Assembly: GCA_016715105.1 (NCBI GenBank)
Contig: JADKBO010000006.1
Coordinates: 124,001 to 188,000 of the forward strand
DNA: 64,000 nucleotides
Direction of reading: 5' to 3'
Source: Saprospiraceae bacterium
Lineage (GTDB): Bacteria; Bacteroidota; Bacteroidia; Chitinophagales; Saprospiraceae
This document shows positions 8,424-17,508 of the stretch, one piece after another. The translations under genes and the position numbers were made by a program. Every line of letters begins with the position of its first letter. Within the stretch, counting starts at the first letter, position 1. A model generated the notes under the pieces. It saw only the letters and a program-made list of their open reading frames with translations. It did not search any database and was not told the origin of the DNA.

Positions 8424-9983
8424 TTAATTTTTTAGATAACGGTCGATGGCTTGGGCCACATTTTGTCCATCCATTGCTGCGCTTAGAATGCCCCCAGCAT
8501 ATCCTGCACCTTCCCCACAAGGAAAAAGTCCATCCATTTGAGGGTGCATTAGGTTCTGATCGCCTCTTGGAATTCTGATGGGTGAACTGGTCCGACTTTC
8601 TGTTCCTACAACGATGGCATCTGCAGTGAGATAACCTTTCATTTTTTTATTGATTTCGACGATTCCATTTCTCAACCTTTTGGAAACAAAAGATGGCAAT
8701 AATTCTTGCAGTGGAGCAGAAAATAATCCTAGTATATAAGAGGTGGTAGGCAAAGTGGAAGATGTTTTGCCATTTACAAAATCATCGACCCTTTGAGCAG
8801 GCGCTTTCTGACTTCCATCTCCAGCTCCAAACATGTTTTGTTCAACTTTTTGCTGAAAATCCAGAGCCCCAAATACTCCACTGTATCCGTGCTTTTGGAG
8901 CTCATCGAGTTCTATCGAAGTCACAAAACCACTATTTGCGAAAGGACTATCTCGTCTGGAAAGCGACATTCCATTGACCACAATTTCACCCGGAGCAGTT
9001 GCAGCGGGGACAATCAATCCGCCCGGGCACATACAAAAAGAAAAAACACCCTTATCTGCAACTTGACAAACAGCTTTATAACTTGCAGCTGGCAAATTTT
9101 CCTCTCTTTCCTTCTGACTATATTGCAACTGATCAATGTAATTTTGGGCGTGCTCTATCCTCAAACCCAATGCAAATGGCTTTGCCTCAATCAAAATATT
9201 TTTTTGGTGGAGCAAATAAAAAATATCTCTTGCAGAATGACCAGTCGCCAAAACAAAAGCACTTGCTTCAAAACGGTCACCATTGGCACAAACCACAGCG
9301 TTTATCTCATTTGATTGAGTAGCAAAATCTGTAACCCAGGTATTAAAATGTACCTCACCTCCAAAAGAAAGAATGGTTTCCCTCATGGCTGCAATGATAC
9401 CAGGCAATTTATTAGACCCAATGTGTGGATGTGCTTCCACCAAAATTTCAGGATTGGCTCCGTGATCTACCAATTGCTCAAGGACTTTGATGATGCTTCC
9501 CCTTTTATGAGAGCGAGTGTACAATTTACCATCGCTGTAGGTTCCAGCACCTCCTTCGCCAAAACAATAATTGGAGTGCGGATTCACCACCCCATCTTGC
9601 TGGATGGCCTTCAAATCTCTTCTTCGTTCACGCACATCTTTCCCCCTGTCAAGGACAATGGGTTTGTATCCCAATTCTATCAACTCCAATGCCGCCCAAT
9701 ATCCTGCAGGACCAGCTCCCACAATGACAACTCGCTTTGCATTACTGACATTCTTATACCTCAGATGATGTGCTTGATATGGGCTTGGTTCTTCCTTTAT
9801 AAAAATTTTGAACCTCAGTAGATAATAAACTTGCTTACCCCTTGCATCAATAGATCGCCTTTGGAGTTGGACTATGACATCACTTCCATCTTTTATACCT
9901 GCCCTGTTCAATGCTTCTTGTCTGGTGAATGTTTCATCAAACACTTTGGCAGGGATAACCTTTATTTCTACTTCTTTGATCAT
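8424..9983 (-). CDS. FAD-dependent oxidoreductase of the COG2509 type
   Basis: A 519-residue protein with an N-terminal alpha/beta domain (about residues 1-75), then a dinucleotide-binding GAGPAG (89-94), then the segment with HSNYCFGEGGAGTYSDGKLY that marks the COG2509 family. It ends in the FAD-closing motif FPCGEGAGYAGGILSAAMDG. The family is annotated as an uncharacterised NAD(P)/FAD dehydrogenase, and the substrate is unknown. It lies 17 bases downstream of kdsA on the same strand and is likely co-transcribed, although no functional link to Kdo synthesis is established. Confidence 0.88.
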   Translation of the reverse strand: MIKEVEIKVIPAKVFDETFTRQEALNRAGIKDGSDVIVQLQRRSIDARGKQVYYLLRFKIFIKEEPSPYQAHHLRYKNVSNAKRVVIVGAGPAGYWAALELIELGYKPIVLDRGKDVRERRRDLKAIQQDGVVNPHSNYCFGEGGAGTYSDGKLYTRSHKRGSIIKVLEQLVDHGANPEILVEAHPHIGSNKLPGIIAAMRETILSFGGEVHFNTWVTDFATQSNEINAVVCANGDRFEASAFVLATGHSARDIFYLLHQKNILIEAKPFALGLRIEHAQNYIDQLQYSQKEREENLPAASYKAVCQVADKGVFSFCMCPGGLIVPAATAPGEIVVNGMSLSRRDSPFANSGFVTSIELDELQKHGYSGVFGALDFQQKVEQNMFGAGDGSQKAPAQRVDDFVNGKTSSTLPTTSYILGLFSAPLQELLPSFVSKRLRNGIVEINKKMKGYLTADAIVVGTESRTSSPIRIPRGDQNLMHPQMDGLFPCGEGAGYAGGILSAAMDGQNVAQAIDRYLKN

Positions 9984-10000
9984 GCAGCAGGGGACAAATA

Positions 10001-10795
10001 TTACAAAATTGCCTTTTTGATTTTTACCAATTGCTCCAATAAACCTGCCAATTGATCTAGAGGCAACATATTGGCACCATCAGATAAGGCTTGTGATGGA
10101 TTGGGGTGAGTCTCAATGAATAGGCCATCAACTCCAACAGCTACTGCTGCCTTTGCGATGGTGGGAATCAAATCAGGTCTACCACCAGTTACACCTGCTG
10201 CTTGGTTAGGTAGTTGCAGTGCATGAGTACAGTCCATCACCACAGGCACACCAAATTGTTGCATTTCTGGAATGCCCCTATAATCAACTACCAGATCTTG
10301 ATATCCAAAGGTAGTGCCTCTTTCCGTCAACCAAACTTGGTCATTACCAGCTCCTCTTACTTTTTGCACTGCATGAATCATGGCTCCCGGGCTCATGAAT
10401 TGACCTTTTTTGATGTTTACAATTTTCCCCGTTTGGGCGGCCGCTTCCAATAGACTGCTTTGTCTGCACAGAAAGGCAGGAATTTGCAAAACGTCAACGT
10501 ATTTTGCTGCAAGCGCGGCTTCTTCATCCGTATGAATATCTGTTGTGGTAGGAACTCCATATTTTGCCCCCATATTTGCAATGATTTCCAGCGCATTTTC
10601 ATCACCTATTCCCGTAAATGATTTAGCTGATGATCGGTTTGCCTTTCTATATGAAGCTTTGAAAATGTAGGTTATATCCAAGTCTTTACAAATCGCATTT
10701 ACAGTTTCGGCTATGGTGTTTACAACCTCTTTTCCCTCTACTACGCATGGCCCGCCTATCAGAAACAACTTATTTTTTTCAATTTTTAATTCCAC
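10001..10795 (-). CDS. kdsA: 3-deoxy-8-phosphooctulonate synthase
   Basis: Condenses phosphoenolpyruvate with arabinose 5-phosphate to Kdo-8-phosphate, the first committed step to the Kdo sugar of lipopolysaccharide. Family motifs GGPCVVEG, FKASYRKANRSS and FIETHPNPSQALSDG are present. I chose GTG at 10793-10795 (264 residues, start VELKIEKNKLFL). An in-frame ATG at 10840 would add 15 residues, but a promoter-like TATTTTTG lies inside that extension. kdsD, which makes the arabinose 5-phosphate substrate, is at 16486-17448 on the other strand. Confidence 0.93.
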   Translation of the reverse strand: MELKIEKNKLFLIGGPCVVEGKEVVNTIAETVNAICKDLDITYIFKASYRKANRSSAKSFTGIGDENALEIIANMGAKYGVPTTTDIHTDEEAALAAKYVDVLQIPAFLCRQSSLLEAAAQTGKIVNIKKGQFMSPGAMIHAVQKVRGAGNDQVWLTERGTTFGYQDLVVDYRGIPEMQQFGVPVVMDCTHALQLPNQAAGVTGGRPDLIPTIAKAAVAVGVDGLFIETHPNPSQALSDGANMLPLDQLAGLLEQLVKIKKAIL

Positions 10796-10811
10796 AGCTA
10801 CAATTTTGGCA

Positions 10812-10819
10812 CAAAAATA
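10812..10819 (-). promoter_or_regulatory. Possible kdsA -7 box
   Basis: TATTTTTG on the minus strand fits the Bacteroidota -7 consensus TAnnTTTG and lies 16 bases upstream of the GTG start. No good TTG element is seen at the -33 position, so this is a weak call. Confidence 0.4.
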
Positions 10820-10953
10820 GAGAAATGACCGACCATTCATTTCTAAATTGGTTGAAGATTTAAAAATAGCCTCTGGTTATTACCATCAGAACTAGCTTTT
10901 AAACTTTTATCTTCACAATCTAATTGGTCATTCTATTTTCCGATTTAGTATAT

Positions 10954-10961
10954 TAACTTTG
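10954..10961 (+). promoter_or_regulatory. Possible -7 box of the peptide ABC transporter gene
   Basis: TAACTTTG followed by C fits TAnnTTTG. It ends 6 bases before ATG 10968, so a transcript from it would have almost no leader. No -33 element at the right spacing is obvious. Confidence 0.4.
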
Positions 10962-10967
10962 CTTTAT

Positions 10968-12705
10968 ATGGATGAAAAAATTGATTCGGGAGATTTACCA
11001 TTGTTGAGTGTCAATAATTTGGTAATAAGCTTTGCGCAGGAGGATGGTGTAAAAAGAGTCATCGACCAAGTAAATTTTGAATTATATAAAGGTGAAATAC
11101 TTGGCATTGTTGGTGAATCTGGATCCGGTAAAACGTTGAGCTGTTTATCGATTATGCAACTTTTACCTCCAGGGGCAATCATTGAGGCTGGTCAAATCCT
11201 TTTTCGAGATCAATCGCTGATTGACTTACTCCAATCGTCAGAAGAAAAACTGCAAAGCATAAGGGGTAACAGAATATCCATGGTTTTTCAAGAACCCATG
11301 AGCGCCCTCAACCCTAGTCATCGATGTGGCAAACAGGTTGCAGAGATCATCAGTCTTCACCATCCAGAGAAATCCGAAGCTCAAATAAAAGCTGATGTTT
11401 TAGCTCTTTTTCAAAAAGTAAAACTCCCTGATGTAGAAAGAATTTATAAATCTTACATCCATCAATTGTCTGGGGGCCAGTTGCAAAGAGTCATGATTGC
11501 AATGGCCATCGCGAATAAACCAGCTATCATCATCGCTGACGAACCTACAACGGCACTCGATGTCACCGTTCAGGAATCAATACTCGATTTGCTTTTGACT
11601 TTAAAGGAGGATTTCAATTGTTCCATCATTTTCATCAGCCATGACCTCGGTGTCATCAAAAAATAGCCAATCGCATTGTGGTCATGCAAAAAAAGGGAAA
11701 GTTGTTGAAGAAGGATTGACAAAAAATGTCTTTGAAAACGCCCAACACTTATATACCAAAGCGCTCATTGCTTGTCGTCCACCTTTGGATTACAGATTGA
11801 GTCGTTTGCCAATCGTTCAGGATTTCATCAACGTGCCTGAGTCAGAACACGCACAAATTACACAACACCTCAAAGTAACTGATGCAACTTTCAACGCTAG
11901 GCTAGCGGATTTACAAAAGGCAGATGTTTTGCTGGAAGTACAAAATTTGAGTAAATATTATCCTGCTCAAAAGTCCTTTTGGGGAAAAGCTTTATCCTAC
12001 ACAAAGGCTGTAGACGAGGTAAGTTTCACAATGAAAAAAGGAGAGACTCTTGGATTGGTCGGTGAATCAGGTTGTGGAAAATCAACATTGGGCCGTGCTA
12101 TTTTGAGACTGATCAGCCCTACTGCTGGCAAAGTTGTTTTCGAAGGAAAGGATGTTTTTGGTTTTTCAAATGAGGAAATGCGGAAAATGAGGAAACACAT
12201 GCAGATCATCTTTCAAGATCCTTACAGTTCTCTCAACCCCAGAATGAAAATAGGCGAAGCCATCAAGGAACCCATGATCATCCACCATTTGTATGAATCA
12301 AACGAAAAAAGGACAGAGAAAGTCATGGAGCTCTTGGATGTGGTAGGTCTTTCCAGGGATCATTACAATAGGTATCCTCATCAATTTTCTGGTGGACAAA
12401 GACAAAGAATCAACATTGCTCGGACGCTTTCTTTAAATCCCAAGTTTATAGTTTGTGACGAATCCGTTTCTGCATTGGACGTATCAGTACAAGCACAAGT
12501 TTTGAATTTACTGATGGACCTCAAAGCTCAATTTGATCTTACTTACCTTTTTATTTCTCATGATATTTCTGTTGTCAAACACATATCTGACAACATCATG
12601 GTTATGGAGAAAGGCAAAATTGTAGAAAAAGGGAACTCAGAGGAAGTTTATCGCCAGCCTCAAAACGCATATACCAAACGACTGATCGAGGCTGTGCCCA
12701 AATAG
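10968..12705 (+). CDS. Double ATP-binding subunit of a dipeptide/oligopeptide ABC transporter (two probable sequencing frameshifts)
   Basis: A tandem DppD-DppF/OppD-OppF-type ATPase that would power peptide import. The first half has Walker A GESGSGKT, signature LSGGQLQR and Walker B DEPTTALD. The second has GESGCGKS, FSGGQRQR and CDESVSALD. As written the frame stops at 11664-11666 (IKK then TAG). Adding one A to the run at 11658-11663 gives ANRIVVMQ, and adding one A to the run at 11688-11694 rejoins KGKVVEEGLTKNVF. The corrected gene is 580 codons, normal for the fused form. No permease or binding protein is adjacent. Start is ATG 10968; a TTG three codons upstream is possible. Confidence 0.88.
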
Positions 12706-12707
12706 CC

Positions 12708-13019
12708 TTATTCCATTTCCAGGTTTACTTTGGCGTTATTGAGTTCTGATAAGCTGTGAAAGTCAGATTGTTTTTTAGCGACCAAAATTCCCTCAGCATA
12801 GGTTTCGATAGCTTTTTGTTTATCTCCTTGGATTTCATACATTTTACCCAAGTGATAATACAAACCCACATATGCAGCATCAATAGTTTTCAAATGCAAG
12901 TAGGTTTCTATAGCAGTTTGTGGTTCTGTCTGCTCTTGTTCTTTGGCAATTGCAAACCAAACAAAACTATCCGTCGGATCTTCTGCCATCATTTCTTTCA
13001 ATATTGCTAATCTATCCAT
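12708..13019 (-). CDS. Small tetratricopeptide-repeat protein
   Basis: A 103-residue protein with about two TPR-like helical hairpins (SFVWFAIAKEQEQ, AYVGLYYHLGKMYEIQGDKQKAIETYAEGI). No signal peptide, so it is probably a cytoplasmic protein-protein interaction module. It lies 9 bases downstream of aroQ, which in turn follows recQ, and is the last gene of that minus-strand group. Its stop lies 2 bases from the stop of the convergent transporter gene. Partner unknown. Confidence 0.7.
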   Translation of the reverse strand: MDRLAILKEMMAEDPTDSFVWFAIAKEQEQTEPQTAIETYLHLKTIDAAYVGLYYHLGKMYEIQGDKQKAIETYAEGILVAKKQSDFHSLSELNNAKVNLEME

Positions 13020-13028
13020 GCGCTTAGC

Positions 13029-13472
13029 TTAAGATTGGGTTTCATTTTTATGAATGAGTAGTTCGATGGCTTCATCATAACCCTCCATGCCTCTACCAAC
13101 AATACTTGCAATACAAGCATCCTTCATATAAGAAACATGTCTAAAAGCCTCCCTTTCATAAATATTGGAAATGTGTACTTCAATGGCAGGCGAGGTAACT
13201 GATCTCAGTGCGTCGGCCAACGCTATAGATGTATGCGTATAAGCTCCTGCATTGATTACAAAGCCATCAACGGTAAAACCATATTCGTGAATGAGGTCTA
13301 TCAAAACACCTTCATGATTGGATTGAAAATAAAGGATATCCGCATTTGGAAACTTTCCCTTGATGATGGCAAGGTGGTCTTCAAATGTTTTATAACCATA
13401 AATTTCTGGCTGCCTCCGACCAAGTAAATTGAGATTTGGTCCATTGAGGATTACAAACTTTTTTCTCGCCAT
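13029..13472 (-). CDS. aroQ: 3-dehydroquinate dehydratase, type II
   Basis: Third step of the shikimate pathway, dehydrating 3-dehydroquinate to 3-dehydroshikimate. The 147-residue length and the motif ILNGPNLNLLGRRQPEIYG (with the catalytic Tyr) are typical, as are VINAGAYTHTS and EVHISNIYEREAFRH (with the catalytic His). It starts 5 bases after the recQ stop, so it is co-transcribed with the helicase. Confidence 0.95.
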   Translation of the reverse strand: MARKKFVILNGPNLNLLGRRQPEIYGYKTFEDHLAIIKGKFPNADILYFQSNHEGVLIDLIHEYGFTVDGFVINAGAYTHTSIALADALRSVTSPAIEVHISNIYEREAFRHVSYMKDACIASIVGRGMEGYDEAIELLIHKNETQS

Positions 13473-13477
13473 CTGAC

Positions 13478-15685
13478 TTAATTCACAACCTCAGAAATAA
13501 ATTTAATCCTTGCCAGATAGATTTCTTCCATCGTAATATCTTCTCCTTTCAATTCCTTAAAAGCAGTTTGAGAAGAGTCTGTGGAAGCTTCGTGGAAGTA
13601 ATCAAAAATCTCTTCCATGATGTCCTCATCCAAATTATCCTCCAAGAAATAATTGATGTCTAGCTTTGTACCACTGTCCACAATTTGATTCATTTCTTCG
13701 AGTAAGTCTTCATAAGTTAAGTCGACAGATTTGGCAATATCTTTGAGAGATTGTTTTCTGTCAATGCCTTGAATGATGGTGACTTTGTCTTTACTTCTGT
13801 TGGCAACCTGTTTGATGACAATATCTTCTGGTCTTTCTATCTCATTGTCCTCCACATATTGTTTAATGAGGGCGACAAAAGGCTTTCCAAATTTCAATGC
13901 TTTCCCATGACTGATGCCAGAAATCGCTTGCAAATCTTCCATCGTGATCGGATAGAAAGTTGCCATTTCTTGCAATGCCGGTTCTTGAAACAAAATCCAA
14001 GGTTGCAAACTGTGTTTTTTGGCTTCCTTTTTACGGAGTTCAAGCAACATATTCATCAAGGTCTCGTCCAAAACGGCACCAGCTCCCTCTCCCATCAAAA
14101 TATCATCGCCTTCAGCATCACTGAAATCTCTGTTTAATGGAATTTTAATGGAATATGGTTTTTCGATAAATTGTTTGCCCTTTTCACTGATCTTTAAAAC
14201 GCCATATTGCTCTATTTCTTTGAGCACCAAATCATTAAGGATGGATTGTCTCAAAATAGAATGCCAGTATAATTCTCCCTGTTCTTTGCCAACACCAAAA
14301 AGCGATAATTTCGTAAATCTGAAATCCTTCATCTCTTTTGAAGTCTTTCCGGTGATGAAGTCAATGACCAATTTGGAGGTATAATTTTCATTGAGTTGTA
14401 AAATGGCTTCGATACAACTCACCATGTCTTCACTGGCTTCTATCTTCTCTTTAGGATGACGACAATTGTCGCACATGTCATTACATTTGTCGGCAGTATA
14501 TGACTCTCCAAAATAATGTAATAAAAATTCCCTGCGACAAGTGGAAGTTTCCACATAGGCAATGATTTCATCCATCAATTGAGCACCAAGTTCCCGCTCG
14601 GAAACCGGCTTATCTCGTAAAAACTTCTCTAATTTCTGGATATCTTTATAGGAATAAAAAGCCAAACATTTTCCATCCAAACCATCTCTTCCACCTCTAC
14701 CCGTTTCTTGGTAATAGTTTTCAATACTTTTTGGAATATCGTAGTGAATGACAAACCTCACGTCTGGTTTATCAATGCCCATTCCAAAAGCAATGGTTGC
14801 GACAATGACGTGAACTTCTTCCATCAAAAAGTCATCCTGTACCTTTGTTCTTGTTTTGGGATCAAGCCCGGCATGATAAGGAGCCGCATTGATGCCATTG
14901 ACATTTAATATTTTGGCTATATCTTCTGTAGTTTTTCTGGCCTGTACATAGATGATTCCACTTTTACCACTTGCATTATTTTTGATAAATTGTACTACTT
15001 CCTTGATGGTTTGATCGATGGTATGTTTCGGCCTGATCTCATAATACAAATTATCTCTGTTGAATGAAGAGACAAAGGTGTTTACCTCTATCATGTTGAG
15101 GTTCTTGACGATGTCTGTCTGAACCTTTGGTGTCGCTGTTGCTGTCAAGGCCACAATCGGAATATTGGTGCCAATTGCGGAAATCATGGTTCTGATTCTT
15201 CTGTACTCTGGTCTGAAGTCATGCCCCCATTCAGAAATACAATGTGCTTCATCAACTGCTACAAACGAAATATCCGCTTGTTTAAAAAACTCTATATTTT
15301 CGTCCTTTGTCAATGTTTCGGGTGCTACAAACAACATTTTAGTTGTACCCGCTGTAATCGCTTCCTTGACCTCTCTCATCTGAGTTTTGTTGAGAGAAGA
15401 ATTGAGAAAGGCCGCCAAGTCATCACTTTGGCTATACCCTCTGATAGAATCTACTTGATTTTTCATCAAAGCAATCAAAGGGGATATGATCAATGCCGTA
15501 CCTGGTAGCAACAATGCCGGCAACTGGTAACATAAAGATTTACCACCTCCCGTTGGCATGATCACGAAAGTATCTTTACCTGCAATAACGCTTTCTATTA
15601 TGCTTTTTTGATCTCCTTTGAACTTGTCGAAACCAAAATGCTTCTTCAACGCTTTTTCCAGATTCAATTCCTTCACTTCCATCAC
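13478..15685 (-). CDS. recQ: ATP-dependent DNA helicase RecQ
   Basis: A 735-residue 3'-5' DNA helicase for recombination and repair. Visible in order are Walker A (MPTGGGKSLCYQLPALLLPG), the DExH box as VDEAH followed by CISEWGHDFRPEYRRI, the second RecA domain (FGMGIDKPDVRFVIHYDIPK, TGRGGRDG), the Cys zinc-binding segment (CRREFLLHYFG to CDNC), an RQC winged helix, and an HRDC domain (about 545-620, LRKKEAKKHSLQPWILFQ). A C-terminal helix-turn-helix-like extension makes it longer than E. coli RecQ, as usual in Bacteroidota. Confidence 0.96.
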   Translation of the reverse strand: MMEVKELNLEKALKKHFGFDKFKGDQKSIIESVIAGKDTFVIMPTGGGKSLCYQLPALLLPGTALIISPLIALMKNQVDSIRGYSQSDDLAAFLNSSLNKTQMREVKEAITAGTTKMLFVAPETLTKDENIEFFKQADISFVAVDEAHCISEWGHDFRPEYRRIRTMISAIGTNIPIVALTATATPKVQTDIVKNLNMIEVNTFVSSFNRDNLYYEIRPKHTIDQTIKEVVQFIKNNASGKSGIIYVQARKTTEDIAKILNVNGINAAPYHAGLDPKTRTKVQDDFLMEEVHVIVATIAFGMGIDKPDVRFVIHYDIPKSIENYYQETGRGGRDGLDGKCLAFYSYKDIQKLEKFLRDKPVSERELGAQLMDEIIAYVETSTCRREFLLHYFGESYTADKCNDMCDNCRHPKEKIEASEDMVSCIEAILQLNENYTSKLVIDFITGKTSKEMKDFRFTKLSLFGVGKEQGELYWHSILRQSILNDLVLKEIEQYGVLKISEKGKQFIEKPYSIKIPLNRDFSDAEGDDILMGEGAGAVLDETLMNMLLELRKKEAKKHSLQPWILFQEPALQEMATFYPITMEDLQAISGISHGKALKFGKPFVALIKQYVEDNEIERPEDIVIKQVANRSKDKVTIIQGIDRKQSLKDIAKSVDLTYEDLLEEMNQIVDSGTKLDINYFLEDNLDEDIMEEIFDYFHEASTDSSQTAFKELKGEDITMEEIYLARIKFISEVVN

Positions 15686-15989
15686 TATATTCTATCTTAT
15701 ATTTTTTTTGAAAAATTGACCACATTCACTGAATTGGCTATTTCATAAGTTCTAACGAAACTGTATAAAACTAAAGATATTCTTTTGATCCAATATTTTC
15801 ATTAAATTTCGTCATTATTTTTTAAACAAAATTTTAATGTGGTAATTAGTCTTGAGAATTGTCACATTTTTAACTTTATTCGTTTATACCTCGGAAAAAA
15901 TTAGTTTCTTTCATATCATGGGAACACCAAATTAAGTAAATTTTACTATATTTTTGAGTTATAAATTTAATTTTTTTAAATCTATTAAA
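15686..15989. other. Divergent intergenic region between recQ and the DUF3052-like gene
   Basis: Very AT-rich with no gene or strong hairpin. The only recognisable element is TATTTTTG at 15949-15956 on the plus strand, a fit to the Bacteroidota -7 box located 33 bases upstream of the downstream gene; no -33 element is clear. Confidence 0.5.
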
Positions 15990-16400
15990 ATGGCGCTTGC
16001 AGGTTATAGTGGAAGTCCACTTGAAAAAAAATTGGGATTTAAAGAAGGCTTTGTCATCAGACTTCAGGGGCAACCAGATTATTACTTTTCACTTTTCCAC
16101 AGTTTGCCAGACAATTTGGTTTTCACGCAGGACATCCATACTTTAAAAAATTGTATCCATGTATTTTTCACTGAAGGATCCAAATTTTATGACAGTATTG
16201 ATGCATTAAAGGCGGAGATTGTTCCAAATGGAATGATCTGGGTTTCTTGGCCAAAGAAAACTTCAAAGGTATCCACAGATATTACGGAAGATTATATAAG
16301 GGATCTGGCCTTAAAGCGTGGTTTGGTTGATGTAAAGGTTTGTGCCGTGGACGAAGTTTGGTCAGGTTTAAAATTGGTAATTCCCCTCAAATACCGCTGA
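15990..16400 (+). CDS. DUF3052-like hypothetical protein
   Basis: A 136-residue protein starting MALAGYSGSPLEKKLGFKEG, which resembles the DUF3052 family N-terminus. The middle contains WVSWPKKTSK and the end has LALKRGLVDVKVCAVDEVWSGLKLVI, also typical of that family. I chose ATG 15990 because the upstream in-frame residues are low-complexity and the family begins here. No signal peptide or membrane segment; function unknown. kdsD follows 85 bases downstream on the same strand. Confidence 0.65.
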   Translation: MALAGYSGSPLEKKLGFKEGFVIRLQGQPDYYFSLFHSLPDNLVFTQDIHTLKNCIHVFFTEGSKFYDSIDALKAEIVPNGMIWVSWPKKTSKVSTDITEDYIRDLALKRGLVDVKVCAVDEVWSGLKLVIPLKYR

Positions 16401-16485
16401 AAAAAAAATTTTCTTGGGTTAATTTTAGAATATTGCTTCATCTTTGATTTTCAGTCACAACTTTGAATTTCACAAATCCTACCGA

Positions 16486-17448
16486 ATGAATGTACTAGAA
16501 CAAGCTTTACAAGTCATCAAACAAGAGGCTGATGCCATCAATTTTCTTTACCAAAATCCTCCAGAAAGGCTCAATGAGGTCATTCATCTTTTATCGGCTT
16601 GCAAAGGAAGGATCATTGTTTCAGGAGTAGGTAAAAGCGCCATCATCGGACAAAAAATAACGGCTACATTCAATAGCACTGGTACACCCTCTATATTCCT
16701 GCACGCTGCAGACGCCTTGCATGGAGATATTGGCATGGTCCAAGAGGAGGATTGTGTTTTACTTTTATCAAAAAGCGGAGATACAGATGAACTTAAAGCT
16801 ATGGTGCCAGTACTAAAAAACATGGGAAACACTGTAATTGCTTTGACATGTAATGAAGCTTCCTACCTTTCTTCACAATGTCACATCCATTTATATTTAC
16901 CACTTACCACAGAAGCAGATCCAAACAATTTGGCGCCCACGACCAGCACCACTTTGCAATTGGTTATGGGCGATGCATTGGCAATCGCTTTACTTCATAA
17001 AAAAGGGTTTTCAAGAGATCAATTCGCCACCTTCCACCCAGGAGGCAATCTAGGCAAACAATTATATACTAGAGTAGCTGATATATGCCATCACAATGTT
17101 TTACCAACCGTTACCGCTATTTCTACCCTTCAGCAGGTCATCCTATCTATCACCTCCGGGAGAATGGGGGCAACAGTTGTTGTTGCACCAGAGGGCCATA
17201 TAGAAGGTCTGATAACCGATGGCGATTTGAGAAGGCTTTTGATGAGATCAAACATAGATCTCCAGTCCTTACCAGCCTCTGCATTCATGACTCCCAATCC
17301 TAAAAAGATCAAAAATCATGAAATGGCCATTGAAGCTTTTACCATGATGCGCCAATTCAGTATAACGCAATTGCCCGTTGTCAACGAAAGTGAAACATTG
17401 GTCGGTATTATCCACTTGCATGATTTGATTAAGGAAGGGTTTTGTTAA
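16486..17448 (+). CDS. kdsD: D-arabinose 5-phosphate isomerase (KpsF/GutQ family)
   Basis: Converts ribulose 5-phosphate to arabinose 5-phosphate for Kdo synthesis. The 320-residue protein has an SIS sugar-isomerase domain (about residues 25-170, with VSGVGKSAIIGQKITATFNS and HAADALHGDIGM) and two C-terminal CBS domains (about 200-320). ATG 16486 gives the family start MNVLEQALQVI. It supplies the substrate for KdsA (10001-10795). Confidence 0.94.
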   Translation: MNVLEQALQVIKQEADAINFLYQNPPERLNEVIHLLSACKGRIIVSGVGKSAIIGQKITATFNSTGTPSIFLHAADALHGDIGMVQEEDCVLLLSKSGDTDELKAMVPVLKNMGNTVIALTCNEASYLSSQCHIHLYLPLTTEADPNNLAPTTSTTLQLVMGDALAIALLHKKGFSRDQFATFHPGGNLGKQLYTRVADICHHNVLPTVTAISTLQQVILSITSGRMGATVVVAPEGHIEGLITDGDLRRLLMRSNIDLQSLPASAFMTPNPKKIKNHEMAIEAFTMMRQFSITQLPVVNESETLVGIIHLHDLIKEGFC

Positions 17449-17452
17449 AAAT

Positions 17453-17487
17453 AAAAAGAGGGCTGCCACAACGACATCCCTCTTTTA
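17453..17487. terminator. Bidirectional terminator between kdsD and susD
   Basis: AAAAAGAGGG pairs with CCCTCTTTT around a loop of about 15 bases, with A-rich and T-rich flanks on the two sides. It sits between convergent kdsD and susD and can serve both. Confidence 0.8.
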
Positions 17488-17508
17488 TATTCATTCCAGA
17501 AATACTGA

